Origin: Mucilaginibacter aquatilis
Lineage (GTDB): Bacteria > Bacteroidota > Bacteroidia > Sphingobacteriales > Sphingobacteriaceae
Direction of reading: 5' to 3'
DNA: 64,000 nucleotides
NCBI RefSeq assembly: GCF_009755275.1
Contig: NZ_WQLA01000005.1
Location: forward strand, 186,001 to 250,000
The position numbers and the translations under genes are program-made. Within the stretch, counting starts at the first letter, position 1. The number at the start of each line of letters is the position of its first letter. This document shows, in pieces, positions 17,675 through 24,884 of this stretch. The notes below the pieces were generated by a model. It was not told where the DNA came from, did not search any database, and saw only the letters and a list, made by a program, of their open reading frames with translations.

Positions 17675-18550
17675 TTATGGCGCTGAAGTAATAACTTTTT
17701 TGCTTCTCCTTTTGCGTAACCAAATGCGCGCTAGCCATACAATTACACCAATAATTAATAATACAGGCCATAACGTTATTATGCCAAAGAACAAGCTTTC
17801 AAGTAACTCCCAACTATCGCCAAGGGCACGTTTAAACTTATAGCTAAAACCATTGCCATCACCACCCTTAACGGCTGTCTCTGTAAAAAAAGTAACATCT
17901 AATGAGCTGTAAGCAACTTGTTTATTGAGGTAGTTTAATTGTCCTTGCGTAGCTTCAATATTGGTGCGAATTTCGCTCAGTTTGTTCTCAACTTCCAGTA
18001 CATCGGCCATTTTAGAGGCTTTTTGCAGCAGGTCTTTATACCGGTTCTCCAACAATTTTTGGTTGTTAAGACGCGTAGTAACATCAATATACTCAGTGGT
18101 TACATCTCTCGACGATATATTTTTTGACTCAATGCGGTCAGCTGAGGTTGATACGGTGTTTAAAAACTTTTCAAAGTTTTGCGCCGGTATACGTACGCTC
18201 AACGTGTATTCTTTACGGTTTACCTCGCTGTTGTTGCTTTCTCTTTCTTCCCCTACATAACCACCCAATCTTTTCAAGCTATCAGTAATAATCTTACGTG
18301 TAGCTTGTATATCGTTGGTTTCAAAAACAATTGAGCCTTCTTTGATAATCTTTTTATCTATGACACTAGCACTATTAACTTCGGGAGGCATCTTTACCGC
18401 ATCAACCCTATCGGCCTCGCTAAGAGGGGAGCTTGCCGGTGGAGGAGCCGCTAAAGCCATTTCCTGAGTTTGAAAATCAGCTTGTTTACTGTTGTTTTTA
18501 CAAGCAAACAAAGTGCTTATTAAAAACAAACTCCAAATTAACTGTCTCAT
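17675..18550 (-). CDS. DUF4349 domain-containing lipoprotein with C-terminal membrane helix
   Basis: A 291-residue protein: lipoprotein-type signal (MRQLIWSLFLISTLFACK, Cys17), a DUF4349 domain (about 65-245: EGSIVFETNDIQATRKII, LGGYVGEE, YTLSVRIPAQNFEKFL, a coiled coil VENKLSEIRTNIEATQGQLNYL), then a transmembrane helix (about 255-277, LWPVLLIIGVIVWLARI) and a basic tail. The combination of lipid anchor and C-terminal helix is common in this family; function is unknown. It lies downstream of the MazG-like gene with a 4-bp gap. Confidence 0.88.
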   Translation of the reverse strand: MRQLIWSLFLISTLFACKNNSKQADFQTQEMALAAPPPASSPLSEADRVDAVKMPPEVNSASVIDKKIIKEGSIVFETNDIQATRKIITDSLKRLGGYVGEERESNNSEVNRKEYTLSVRIPAQNFEKFLNTVSTSADRIESKNISSRDVTTEYIDVTTRLNNQKLLENRYKDLLQKASKMADVLEVENKLSEIRTNIEATQGQLNYLNKQVAYSSLDVTFFTETAVKGGDGNGFSYKFKRALGDSWELLESLFFGIITLWPVLLIIGVIVWLARIWLRKRRSKKVITSAP

Positions 18551-18554
18551 ATAT

Positions 18555-18884
18555 CTATGGTTTAAGTTTCTCGTTATTACGATGGCGCTCGGTATCGCGT
18601 ATTGTTTTTTTGTCCAGGTTTTTTTCCAAGGCCTCGGTCAGGTCAATACCGGTTTGATTGGCCAGGCAAATTAATACAAAAAGCACATCGGCCATTTCAT
18701 CAGCCAAATTAACCTCGGTGTCCGATTTTTTAAATGATTGCTCACCATACTGCCTGGCCATAATACGGGCAACCTCACCAACCTCTTCCATTAGCATAGC
18801 GGTATTAGTTAGCTCGTTAAAATAACGTATACCGGTAGTGTTTATCCACCTATCAACAAGTTCCTGGGCCTCTTTAATTGTCAT
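18555..18884 (-). CDS. MazG-like nucleotide pyrophosphohydrolase
   Basis: A 109-residue all-helical NTP pyrophosphohydrolase. The metal-binding signature is EEVGEVARIMAR (E-E-V-G-E) and later LADEMADVLFVLICLAN (E-x-x-D), as in the MazG-like/iMazG group that hydrolyses (d)NTPs or house-cleans modified nucleotides. It follows dtd on the same strand (47-bp gap) and precedes DUF4349, so the three may be cotranscribed. Confidence 0.92.
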   Translation of the reverse strand: MTIKEAQELVDRWINTTGIRYFNELTNTAMLMEEVGEVARIMARQYGEQSFKKSDTEVNLADEMADVLFVLICLANQTGIDLTEALEKNLDKKTIRDTERHRNNEKLKP

Positions 18885-18931
18885 GGTTTAAAAGTAGCAG
18901 TATTTGCTTCATTTGATGTTTATAAGCATTA

Positions 18932-19390
18932 TTAAAAGTTGTCCCTGTCTTTGGTGTCCATCACAATAGTTACCGGTCCATCGTTATTAAGGCTTATTTT
19001 CATATCGGCACCAAATACGCCGGTTTGGGTTAAATGGCCTGTAAGGTTATTGAGTATGCTTATCATTTGCTCGTAAAGCGGTATAGCCTTATCTGGCCGT
19101 GCAGCACGTATAAACGACGGGCGGTTACCTTTCTTAGTTTGTGCAAACAGCGTAAACTGCGATACCAGCAGTATGCGGCCATCCACATCGGCTAATGCTT
19201 TATTCATGAGACCATTATCATCACCAAATACACGCATACCCACAATTTTTTGAGCAAGCCATTGGGCATCATCTATAGTGTCGGCATCTTCAATGCCTAG
19301 TAAAACCAGAAATCCGGTTTTTATTTCGCCGGTAACCTGGCCATCAACGCGGCAGGCAGCTTCGGTAACTCGTTGTAGTACTGCTCTCAT
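18932..19390 (-). CDS. dtd: D-aminoacyl-tRNA deacylase
   Basis: A 152-residue DTD that removes D-amino acids (and glycine from tRNA-Ala) to protect translation. It starts MRAVLQRVTEAACRVDGQ and contains the signature SQFTLFAQTKKGNRPSF and the C-terminal GxMxISLxNDGPVTIVMDT with the Gly-Pro pair of the active site. Length is standard. It is transcribed away from the pyk terminator and followed by the MazG-like gene. Confidence 0.97.
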   Translation of the reverse strand: MRAVLQRVTEAACRVDGQVTGEIKTGFLVLLGIEDADTIDDAQWLAQKIVGMRVFGDDNGLMNKALADVDGRILLVSQFTLFAQTKKGNRPSFIRAARPDKAIPLYEQMISILNNLTGHLTQTGVFGADMKISLNNDGPVTIVMDTKDRDNF

Positions 19391-19433
19391 AAGTTGAGTA
19401 TTAAATGCTCAAGTTGCAAAAATGTTGTTTATA

Positions 19434-19469
19434 AAAAAAGGCCGTTCTTTTAGCAGAACGGCCTTTTTA
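19434..19469. terminator. Bidirectional intrinsic terminator downstream of pyk
   Basis: GGCCGTTCT (19440-19448) and AGAACGGCC (19455-19463) form a 9-bp GC-rich stem with a 6-nt loop, flanked by an A-run and a T-run. It lies 20 bp after the pyk stop and serves the minus strand. Confidence 0.9.
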
Positions 19470-19489
19470 TGTTTGTTAAACGTTAACAA

Positions 19490-20926
19490 CTATTCAATAA
19501 CGCTTACTTTAATCATGTTGGTTTTACCCTGAGCTGATATTGGCGTAGCAGCAGTGTTGATAACCACATCGCCTACTTCAACCAAATTCTCTGATTTAAG
19601 GATGTTGTTAACATCGGCAATGGTTTTATCAGTACTCTCTAATTCATCGTAATAGAAAGCCTTAACGCCCCATACAAGGCTCAAAGAATTAAGCAACTGC
19701 CTGTTTGACGTAAAGATGTAGGTACTGGCTTTAGGACGATGGCTTGAAATTTCAAAAGCAGTGTAACCCGAAAAAGTCATTGATACGATACCAACAGCGC
19801 CGGTATGCTCTGATAAATGCACTGCCGATTCGCAAACAGCATTGCTTAAACCATTAGCAGTTACGTTTTCCTCGTATACATCTTTAGTTTTATTGAACGG
19901 ATAGCCAAGCTCTTCAACGTTACGAACAATTTTAGCCATTGTTTCGATAACAATAACCGGAAACTCGCCTACCGATGTTTCACCGCTAAGCATAACTGCA
20001 TCAGCACCGTCTAGTACCGAGTTAGCTACGTCGTTCACCTCGGCACGGGTTGGGCGCGGGGTGGTAATCATGCTTTCCAGCATTTGGGTGGCTACAATTA
20101 CCGGTTTTGAAGCTGCGCGACATTTGCTCGCAATCATTTTTTGCAATAACGGAACTTCTTCCATCGGCATTTCAACACCCAGGTCACCACGGGCAACCAT
20201 TACGCCGTCGGTAGCTGCAATAATCTCGTCGATATTTTCGATAGCTTCAGGCTTCTCAATCTTAGCAATAACGCGTGAAGCTTTACCGTTTTCACGAATG
20301 ATGCGTTTAAGATCAATAATGTCTTCGGCTTTACGAACGAAAGAAAGACCAATCCACTCTACATCATTTTGTAAAACAAACTGCAGGTTAACCAAATCTT
20401 CCTCGGTTAAGCTTGGGATTGATACTTTAGTGTTTGGCAGGTTTACACCTTTACGTGACGTTAAGATTCCACCGTGTACAACTTCGCATAAAACGTTATC
20501 TTTACGGTTGGTTTCAATAACACGCAACTGTAATTTTCCATCATCTAACAAAATAATTTCGTTAGCCTGTACATCCTGCGGGAAGGTTTCGTAAGTAATG
20601 TAAATGTTATTTTCGTCGCCAATACACTCATTGGTAGTCATATTGATATGCTTACCATTAATAAGATGAATACCGCCATCTTTAACCAGGCCTATGCGAA
20701 TTTTAGGGCCTTGTAAATCGGCCAGCATAGCAATGTTGGTTTTGTATTGCTCGTTAATCTCGCGAATGAGATTAATGGTTTTTTGGTGATCTTCGGGCTT
20801 ACCGTGCGAAAAATTAAGTCGGCAAACGTTTACACCCGCTTTCACCATAGCTAATAAAACATCTTTTTTTGCAGATGCCGGGCCCATGGTGGCCACAATC
20901 TTAGTTCGGTTATACGATAATTTCAT
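19490..20926 (-). CDS. pyk: Pyruvate kinase
   Basis: A 478-residue glycolytic enzyme making pyruvate and ATP from phosphoenolpyruvate and ADP. It shows the start NRTKIVATMGPAS, NFSHG, LADLQGPKIRIG, the signature IAKIEKPEAIENIDEII and MVARGDLGVEMP, then ATQMLESMI and the C-terminal allosteric domain. Full length, no disruption. It is followed by a strong terminator and preceded by the IPExxxVDY gene on the same strand with a 66-bp gap. Confidence 0.98.
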   Translation of the reverse strand: MKLSYNRTKIVATMGPASAKKDVLLAMVKAGVNVCRLNFSHGKPEDHQKTINLIREINEQYKTNIAMLADLQGPKIRIGLVKDGGIHLINGKHINMTTNECIGDENNIYITYETFPQDVQANEIILLDDGKLQLRVIETNRKDNVLCEVVHGGILTSRKGVNLPNTKVSIPSLTEEDLVNLQFVLQNDVEWIGLSFVRKAEDIIDLKRIIRENGKASRVIAKIEKPEAIENIDEIIAATDGVMVARGDLGVEMPMEEVPLLQKMIASKCRAASKPVIVATQMLESMITTPRPTRAEVNDVANSVLDGADAVMLSGETSVGEFPVIVIETMAKIVRNVEELGYPFNKTKDVYEENVTANGLSNAVCESAVHLSEHTGAVGIVSMTFSGYTAFEISSHRPKASTYIFTSNRQLLNSLSLVWGVKAFYYDELESTDKTIADVNNILKSENLVEVGDVVINTAATPISAQGKTNMIKVSVIE

Positions 20927-20992
20927 ATGTTGGTTTTATCTGGTCGTGTTAAATTAATGTTAGTGTGTAAATATTACACTTTTAAAACGCCG

Positions 20993-21415
20993 CTAAAATA
21001 ACAGATTTTCCCGTGATTTTATCTTTTTAGGTTCAATCTTTACCGCGGCCATAATTTCTGGTATGCGGTTTAGCTGGCTTATTACATTATTAAGGTCAGT
21101 ATCATCAATAAAATTCTTGATCATAAAAAAGTAGTCAACCTCGCGCATTTCGGGTATTAAGAGGCCATCAGAGCCTTTATTTGCAATAAAATAAAAATCA
21201 GTTTCGGTATTTTCCCAAACGTAATGGTAAATAGAAAACAGTGCCGGCTCGGTAATTCCCTGGTAAATATCAACGGCCAGGTCGGGTTGTTTTTTAAAAT
21301 CGAAGTTGAGATATTTATTGATAAAGTGACAAACCCGGTAGTCTTTCAAAGGGGTGTTGATAGCAATCAGCACGAAGTCCAGTTCTATCTCAAACTTTAA
21401 AACCTTTTTTGTCAA
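20993..21415 (-). CDS. IPExxxVDY family protein
   Basis: A 140-residue protein belonging to a Bacteroidota family named for its motif; here it reads IPEMREVDY (residues about 87-95). It is mixed alpha/beta without signal peptide or membrane helix. Function is unknown. It lies upstream of pyk on the same strand and is divergent from acpP; this placement next to pyk and acpP-fabF-rnc is frequent in the phylum. Confidence 0.88.
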   Translation of the reverse strand: MTKKVLKFEIELDFVLIAINTPLKDYRVCHFINKYLNFDFKKQPDLAVDIYQGITEPALFSIYHYVWENTETDFYFIANKGSDGLLIPEMREVDYFFMIKNFIDDTDLNNVISQLNRIPEIMAAVKIEPKKIKSRENLLF

Positions 21416-21441
21416 AACTATATATTAAATATTTTGAGTTG

Positions 21442-21449
21442 CAAAACTA
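21442..21449 (-). promoter_or_regulatory. Putative -7 box for the IPExxxVDY gene
   Basis: On the minus strand TAGTTTTG matches TAnnTTTG, 27 bp upstream of the start codon. No clear TTG lies at the -33 position. Confidence 0.35.
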
Positions 21450-21503
21450 CTAACTGAAACCGTTGCATTAAAATTTTGTTGTATCAAGTGCGAAGATTTT
21501 AGA

Positions 21504-21534
21504 TTTGATATTTAACTAAATTTATTTTTCTTTG
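21504..21534 (+). promoter_or_regulatory. Putative acpP promoter
   Basis: TTTG (21504-21507) and TTTCTTTG (21527-21534) are spaced by 19 bp, the usual spacing of the Bacteroidota housekeeping sigma promoter; the -7 box has one mismatch to TAnnTTTG. It lies 38 bp upstream of acpP. Confidence 0.5.
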
Positions 21535-21571
21535 CACAGAATTTTTATTTAATCATTTAACATAGATTATT

Positions 21572-21808
21572 ATGTCTGATATCGCTTCAAGAGTAAAAGC
21601 AATCATCGTGGAAAAATTAGGTGTTGACGAAAGTGAAGTTACACCTGAGGCTAGCTTCACCAACGATTTAGGTGCTGACTCATTAGACACCGTGGAATTA
21701 ATCATGGAGTTTGAAAAAGAGTTTAACGTAGCTATTCCTGATGATCAGGCCGAAACTATCGGTACTGTAGGCCAAGCTATTGCTTACCTGGAAAAAAACG
21801 TTAAATAA
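21572..21808 (+). CDS. acpP: Acyl carrier protein
   Basis: A 78-residue acidic carrier of fatty acid synthesis. The phosphopantetheine attachment serine is Ser37 in [12 protein letters not shown]. Standard length and helix pattern. It leads the acpP-fabF-rnc operon (gaps 20 and 14 bp), an arrangement known in many bacteria. Confidence 0.98.
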   Translation: MSDIASRVKAIIVEKLGVDESEVTPEASFTNDLGADSLDTVELIMEFEKEFNVAIPDDQAETIGTVGQAIAYLEKNVK

Positions 21809-21828
21809 GCACTCCTCAATAATATTTA

Positions 21829-23082
21829 ATGGAGTTTAAACGAGTAGTTGTAACCGGACTTGGTGCGCTTACTCCGATAGGTAATTCGGTTTCAGAATAC
21901 TGGAACGGATTAATTAACGGAGTAAGCGGCGCTGATTTTATCAAAAGTTTTGACGTAACGCATTTCAAAACAAAATTTGCGTGCGAGGTTAAAAATTTTG
22001 ATGCCGACGCTTTTCTGGGCCGCAAAGATGCCCGTAAGCTCGATCCTTTTGTTCAGTACGCTTTATACTCCACCGAAGAGGCGGTTAAAGATGCAGCGTT
22101 AGATTTTGAAAAGCTGGATACCAACCGTATCGGTGTGATATGGGGCTCGGGTATTGGCGGTTTAAAAACATTTTTGGATGAAGTGGTAAACTTTGCCAAA
22201 GGTGACGGTACGCCGCGTTTTAACCCGTTCTTTATTCCTAAAATGATAGCTGATATTGCCCCAGGGCATATCTCTATCAAATATGGCTTACGCGGACCAA
22301 ACTTTACCACAGTTTCGGCATGTGCTTCATCAAACAACTCATTGATAGATGCTTTTAACTACATCAGGTTAGGTAAAGCAAATATGTTTATCAGTGGTGG
22401 TTCTGAAGCTATCATTAACGAAGCTGGTATTGGTGGTTTTAATGCTATGCACGCTTTAAGTACACGTAATGAAGACCCGGCAACGGCATCAAGGCCGTTT
22501 GATCTCGACCGCGACGGTTTTGTTGCAGGTGAAGGCGCAGGTACCATTATACTTGAAGAGTTAGAGCATGCCAAAGCCCGCGGAGCTAAAATTTATGCCG
22601 AAATGATGGGCGGTGGCATGAGTGCCGACGCTTATCACATGACAGCTCCACACCCTGAGGGTATGGGCGCTGCCCTGGTAATGAAGGCAGCACTTGAAGA
22701 TGCCGGCATGACACCTGCCGACATTGACTATGTAAATGTTCACGGTACATCAACCCCGATAGGCGACCCTCAGGAGGTTAAAGCTATACAAGACGCATAC
22801 GGCGATGATGCCTTCCGCGTTAATATCAGCTCAACCAAATCCATGACCGGTCACTTATTAGGTGCAGCTGGTGCTGTTGAAGCAATTGCAGCTATTTTGG
22901 CTGTTAAAAATGACATTGTACCGCCAACTATTAACCATTTTACAGACGATCCGGCTTTTGATTCCCGTATAAACTTTACGTTTAACCAGGCTCAAAAGCG
23001 CGTAGTACGTGCTGCTCAAAGCAATGGTTTTGGCTTTGGAGGCCACAATGCATCAGTTATCTTCAAAAAATACGAAGAATAA
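21829..23082 (+). CDS. fabF: Beta-ketoacyl-ACP synthase II
   Basis: A 417-residue condensing enzyme that elongates acyl-ACP with malonyl-ACP. Catalytic triad regions are present: Cys in TVSACASSNNSL (about residue 164), His in VNVHGTSTPIGD, and His in STKSMTGHLLGAAGAVEA. It begins KRVVVTGLGALTPIG, typical of FabF. It is encoded 20 bp after acpP and before rnc. Confidence 0.98.
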   Translation: MEFKRVVVTGLGALTPIGNSVSEYWNGLINGVSGADFIKSFDVTHFKTKFACEVKNFDADAFLGRKDARKLDPFVQYALYSTEEAVKDAALDFEKLDTNRIGVIWGSGIGGLKTFLDEVVNFAKGDGTPRFNPFFIPKMIADIAPGHISIKYGLRGPNFTTVSACASSNNSLIDAFNYIRLGKANMFISGGSEAIINEAGIGGFNAMHALSTRNEDPATASRPFDLDRDGFVAGEGAGTIILEELEHAKARGAKIYAEMMGGGMSADAYHMTAPHPEGMGAALVMKAALEDAGMTPADIDYVNVHGTSTPIGDPQEVKAIQDAYGDDAFRVNISSTKSMTGHLLGAAGAVEAIAAILAVKNDIVPPTINHFTDDPAFDSRINFTFNQAQKRVVRAAQSNGFGFGGHNASVIFKKYEE

Positions 23083-23096
23083 TAAAATCGTTTTAC

Positions 23097-23822
23097 ATGC
23101 CTGTAAGCCGCTTATATAAGCTATACTTATCTCCGCACCGTAAATACGTCAAAACTTTAAAGAATTTGCTCGGCTTTGTGCCGGGCAATTTGTCTTTATA
23201 CCGTTTGGCTTTCAGGCATAAATCTGTAGCGCAAGCTGTAAAAAAAGGTGTTAAAAACAGTAACGAGCGTTTAGAGTTTTTGGGCGATGCCGTTTTGGGC
23301 AGCGTAGTGGCCGAGGTGCTTTTTAAAATGTACCCCTATCAAGACGAAGGCTTTTTAACAGAACTGCGCTCAAAAATTGTAAGCCGCAATAATCTTAACC
23401 AGCTTGCCCGTAAACTGGGCTTAGATGCGCTTATACAGTATGATAACCGCATGGTTAACTCAACCCGGCAGGGATCATTGCTGGGCGATGCCTTTGAAGC
23501 ACTTATCGGCGCGGTTTATCTTGATAAAGGTTACGATTTTACCCGCGGTTTTCTCATCAACCGCATTATCAAAGCCCATATTGATATCCACACTCTTGAG
23601 CAAACCGAAACCAACTTTAAAAGCAAGTTGATTGAATGGTGCCAGCGTCACGGTAAGGATGTATTATTTGAACTCACCCTCAATCAGGATGGAGAAAGTA
23701 ATAAGCTATTCACCATTCAGGTGAACATTGATGGCGAGATAATGGGCCTGGGTAAAGAATTTAGTAAAAAGAATGCCGAAAAACTGGCTGCTGAAAAAGC
23801 CTGTGAAGCTTTAGGTATTTGA
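23097..23822 (+). CDS. rnc: Ribonuclease III
   Basis: A 241-residue double-strand-specific endoribonuclease used for rRNA and mRNA processing. The RNase III signature NERLEFLGDAVLGSVVAE is followed by the second acidic cluster GDAFEALIGAVYLDKG, and the C-terminal dsRNA-binding domain ends KKNAEKLAAEKACEALG. The N-terminus has about 20 extra basic residues (VSRLYKLYLSPHRKY), usual for Bacteroidota. Last gene of the acpP operon. Confidence 0.97.
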   Translation: MPVSRLYKLYLSPHRKYVKTLKNLLGFVPGNLSLYRLAFRHKSVAQAVKKGVKNSNERLEFLGDAVLGSVVAEVLFKMYPYQDEGFLTELRSKIVSRNNLNQLARKLGLDALIQYDNRMVNSTRQGSLLGDAFEALIGAVYLDKGYDFTRGFLINRIIKAHIDIHTLEQTETNFKSKLIEWCQRHGKDVLFELTLNQDGESNKLFTIQVNIDGEIMGLGKEFSKKNAEKLAAEKACEALGI

Positions 23823-24009
23823 CATACCCTAGCCCAAACATCTCTCCAATTCTTCCCTTACATTGCATCTATTGTGCTGTACGGTAGCTTATGCCTTACA
23901 TCTGAATATAGGCACAACATATTCGCGCCTTTTATTTAAAGCTGCATTGGATGATCAAATAAGTTTTCTTTAAGCATTAGGCTAAATAAAATCCTTATAA
24001 AAAGCAAAG

Positions 24010-24028
24010 CCCCCTGATGGGCAGGGGG
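24010..24028 (-). terminator. Terminator downstream of the tRNA-like gene
   Basis: CCCCCT (24010-24015) and AGGGGG (24023-24028) form a 6-bp GC stem with a 7-nt loop. Read on the minus strand it is followed by CTTTGCTTTTT. It lies about 40 nt beyond the 3' end of the tRNA-like element; on the plus strand it could also end the rnc transcript. Confidence 0.75.
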
Positions 24029-24068
24029 ACTTTTACTAACCAATTATAAACCTAAATTATGAGAAGAG

Positions 24069-24177
24069 CTGTTGGGGAAGGATTCGAACCTTCACAGAGT
24101 GGTTAGCCCGAAGGTTTCCCATTATCTCCGCCACCGGGACAAGGAGGTGTGTCTGCCAAAAATTTCACCACCCAACA
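24069..24177 (-). tRNA. Class II tRNA-like gene, 109 nt, anticodon uncertain (GUC in the loop)
   Basis: Read on the minus strand it has a 7-bp acceptor stem (TGTTGGG, 24177-24171; CCCAACA, 24076-24070) with G as discriminator, U8-G9, a D-arm GTG/CAC with a GG-containing loop, and a perfect T-arm GAAGG-TTCGAAT-CCTTC. The D region is closest to tRNA-Leu. The anticodon arm CCTCC-TTGTCCC-GGTGG has a T-T mismatch in the middle of the stem and reads GUC with C at position 37. The variable region is about 36 nt, with a 5-bp stem CGGAG/CTCTG and inner TGG/CCA and CC-TTCG-GG helices. No CCA is encoded. A perfect promoter box and a terminator frame it. It may be an unusual tRNA, a tRNA-derived RNA or a decaying tRNA gene. 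Confidence 0.6.
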
Positions 24178-24225
24178 GTATTATTTTATTAAAGAACAAG
24201 AGATATTTTTCCGTATCGCTTAATA

Positions 24226-24257
24226 CAAAGTTAAGGGGCTTATCAATTTCTTGCAAA
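24226..24257 (-). promoter_or_regulatory. Promoter of the tRNA-like gene
   Basis: On the minus strand TTTG (24257-24254) and TAACTTTG (24233-24226) are spaced by 20 bp, a full match to the Bacteroidota -33/-7 consensus. The start of transcription would lie roughly 40 nt before the tRNA-like 5' end, requiring 5' processing. Confidence 0.68.
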
Positions 24258-24330
24258 TATTTCAATAAAATATTTGCATTTTTATTCAAATTTTAATTAT
24301 CCTTGTGTATAAATATATTAATACGAATTT

Positions 24331-24807
24331 ATGCCGCACAGAAAAGCCCAAAATTTAGAAATTGATAATTTAGATATTCAAATTCTGTCCATTCTTATGA
24401 AGAATGCAACCACTCCTTATACTGAAATTGCAAAAGATCTTATTGTATCGGGTGGCACTATACACGTACGTATGAAGAAACTTGAGGAAATGGGCGTTAT
24501 TAAGGGTGCCAGCCTCGAAGTTAACCCTCAAAAGCTGGGTTTTGACGTTACTGCATTCTTAGGCATATACCTTGAAAAAGGCTCTCAATACCACGAAGCT
24601 GTTAAAAAGCTAAAAGAAATTAATGAAATTGTGGAGTTACATTACACCACAGGCGAGTGGAGTATTTTTGCAAAAATTGTTTGCCATGATACAAACCACC
24701 TGCGTGAGGTACTTAACGAAAACATTCAAAGCGTACCAGGTATTTCACGTACCGAAACGTTTATATCTCTCGAAGAATCAATTAAACGCCAGATTACATT
24801 AGAGTAA
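24331..24807 (+). CDS. Lrp/AsnC family transcriptional regulator
   Basis: A 158-residue regulator: winged helix-turn-helix (about 10-60, LDNLDIQILSILMKNATTPYTEIAKDL, then SGGTIHVRMKKLEEMGVIKG) and a C-terminal RAM effector-binding domain (VTAFLGIYLEKG, GEWSIFAKIVC, VPGISRTETFISLEE). Effectors are usually amino acids; nothing indicates which. The gene stands alone, ending before a strong hairpin that also faces tex. Confidence 0.95.
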   Translation: MPHRKAQNLEIDNLDIQILSILMKNATTPYTEIAKDLIVSGGTIHVRMKKLEEMGVIKGASLEVNPQKLGFDVTAFLGIYLEKGSQYHEAVKKLKEINEIVELHYTTGEWSIFAKIVCHDTNHLREVLNENIQSVPGISRTETFISLEESIKRQITLE

Positions 24808-24829
24808 TTTTGTTGCGGCCCTGATAAAG

Positions 24830-24864
24830 CAAATGCCCTGCTGTAAAATACAACAGGGCATTTG
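24830..24864. terminator. Hairpin between convergent Lrp-type and tex genes
   Basis: CAAATGCCCTG (24830-24840) and CAGGGCATTTG (24854-24864) are perfectly complementary over 11 bp, with TGT/ACA extending the stem inward. T-rich on both outer sides, so it can act for both convergent genes. Confidence 0.75.
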
Positions 24865-24884
24865 TTCAAACCTGGCAAAACAGC

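Noticed and set aside
17628..17843. 71-codon plus-strand frame after comB
   Set aside because: It begins in the terminator hairpin and runs antisense to the DUF4349 membrane-helix region.
20061..20594. 177-codon plus-strand frame
   Set aside because: It lies entirely antisense to the well-conserved pyk gene and its product resembles nothing; a shadow frame.
24069..24177. Calling the element a normal tRNA-Asp from the GUC triplet
   Set aside because: tRNA-Asp is class I with a short variable loop; this element has a long variable arm, C37 and a mismatched anticodon stem, so the identity is left open.
24072..24296. 74-codon plus-strand frame over the tRNA-like element
   Set aside because: It reads the complement of the T-arm and acceptor stem; the structured minus-strand RNA explains the sequence better.
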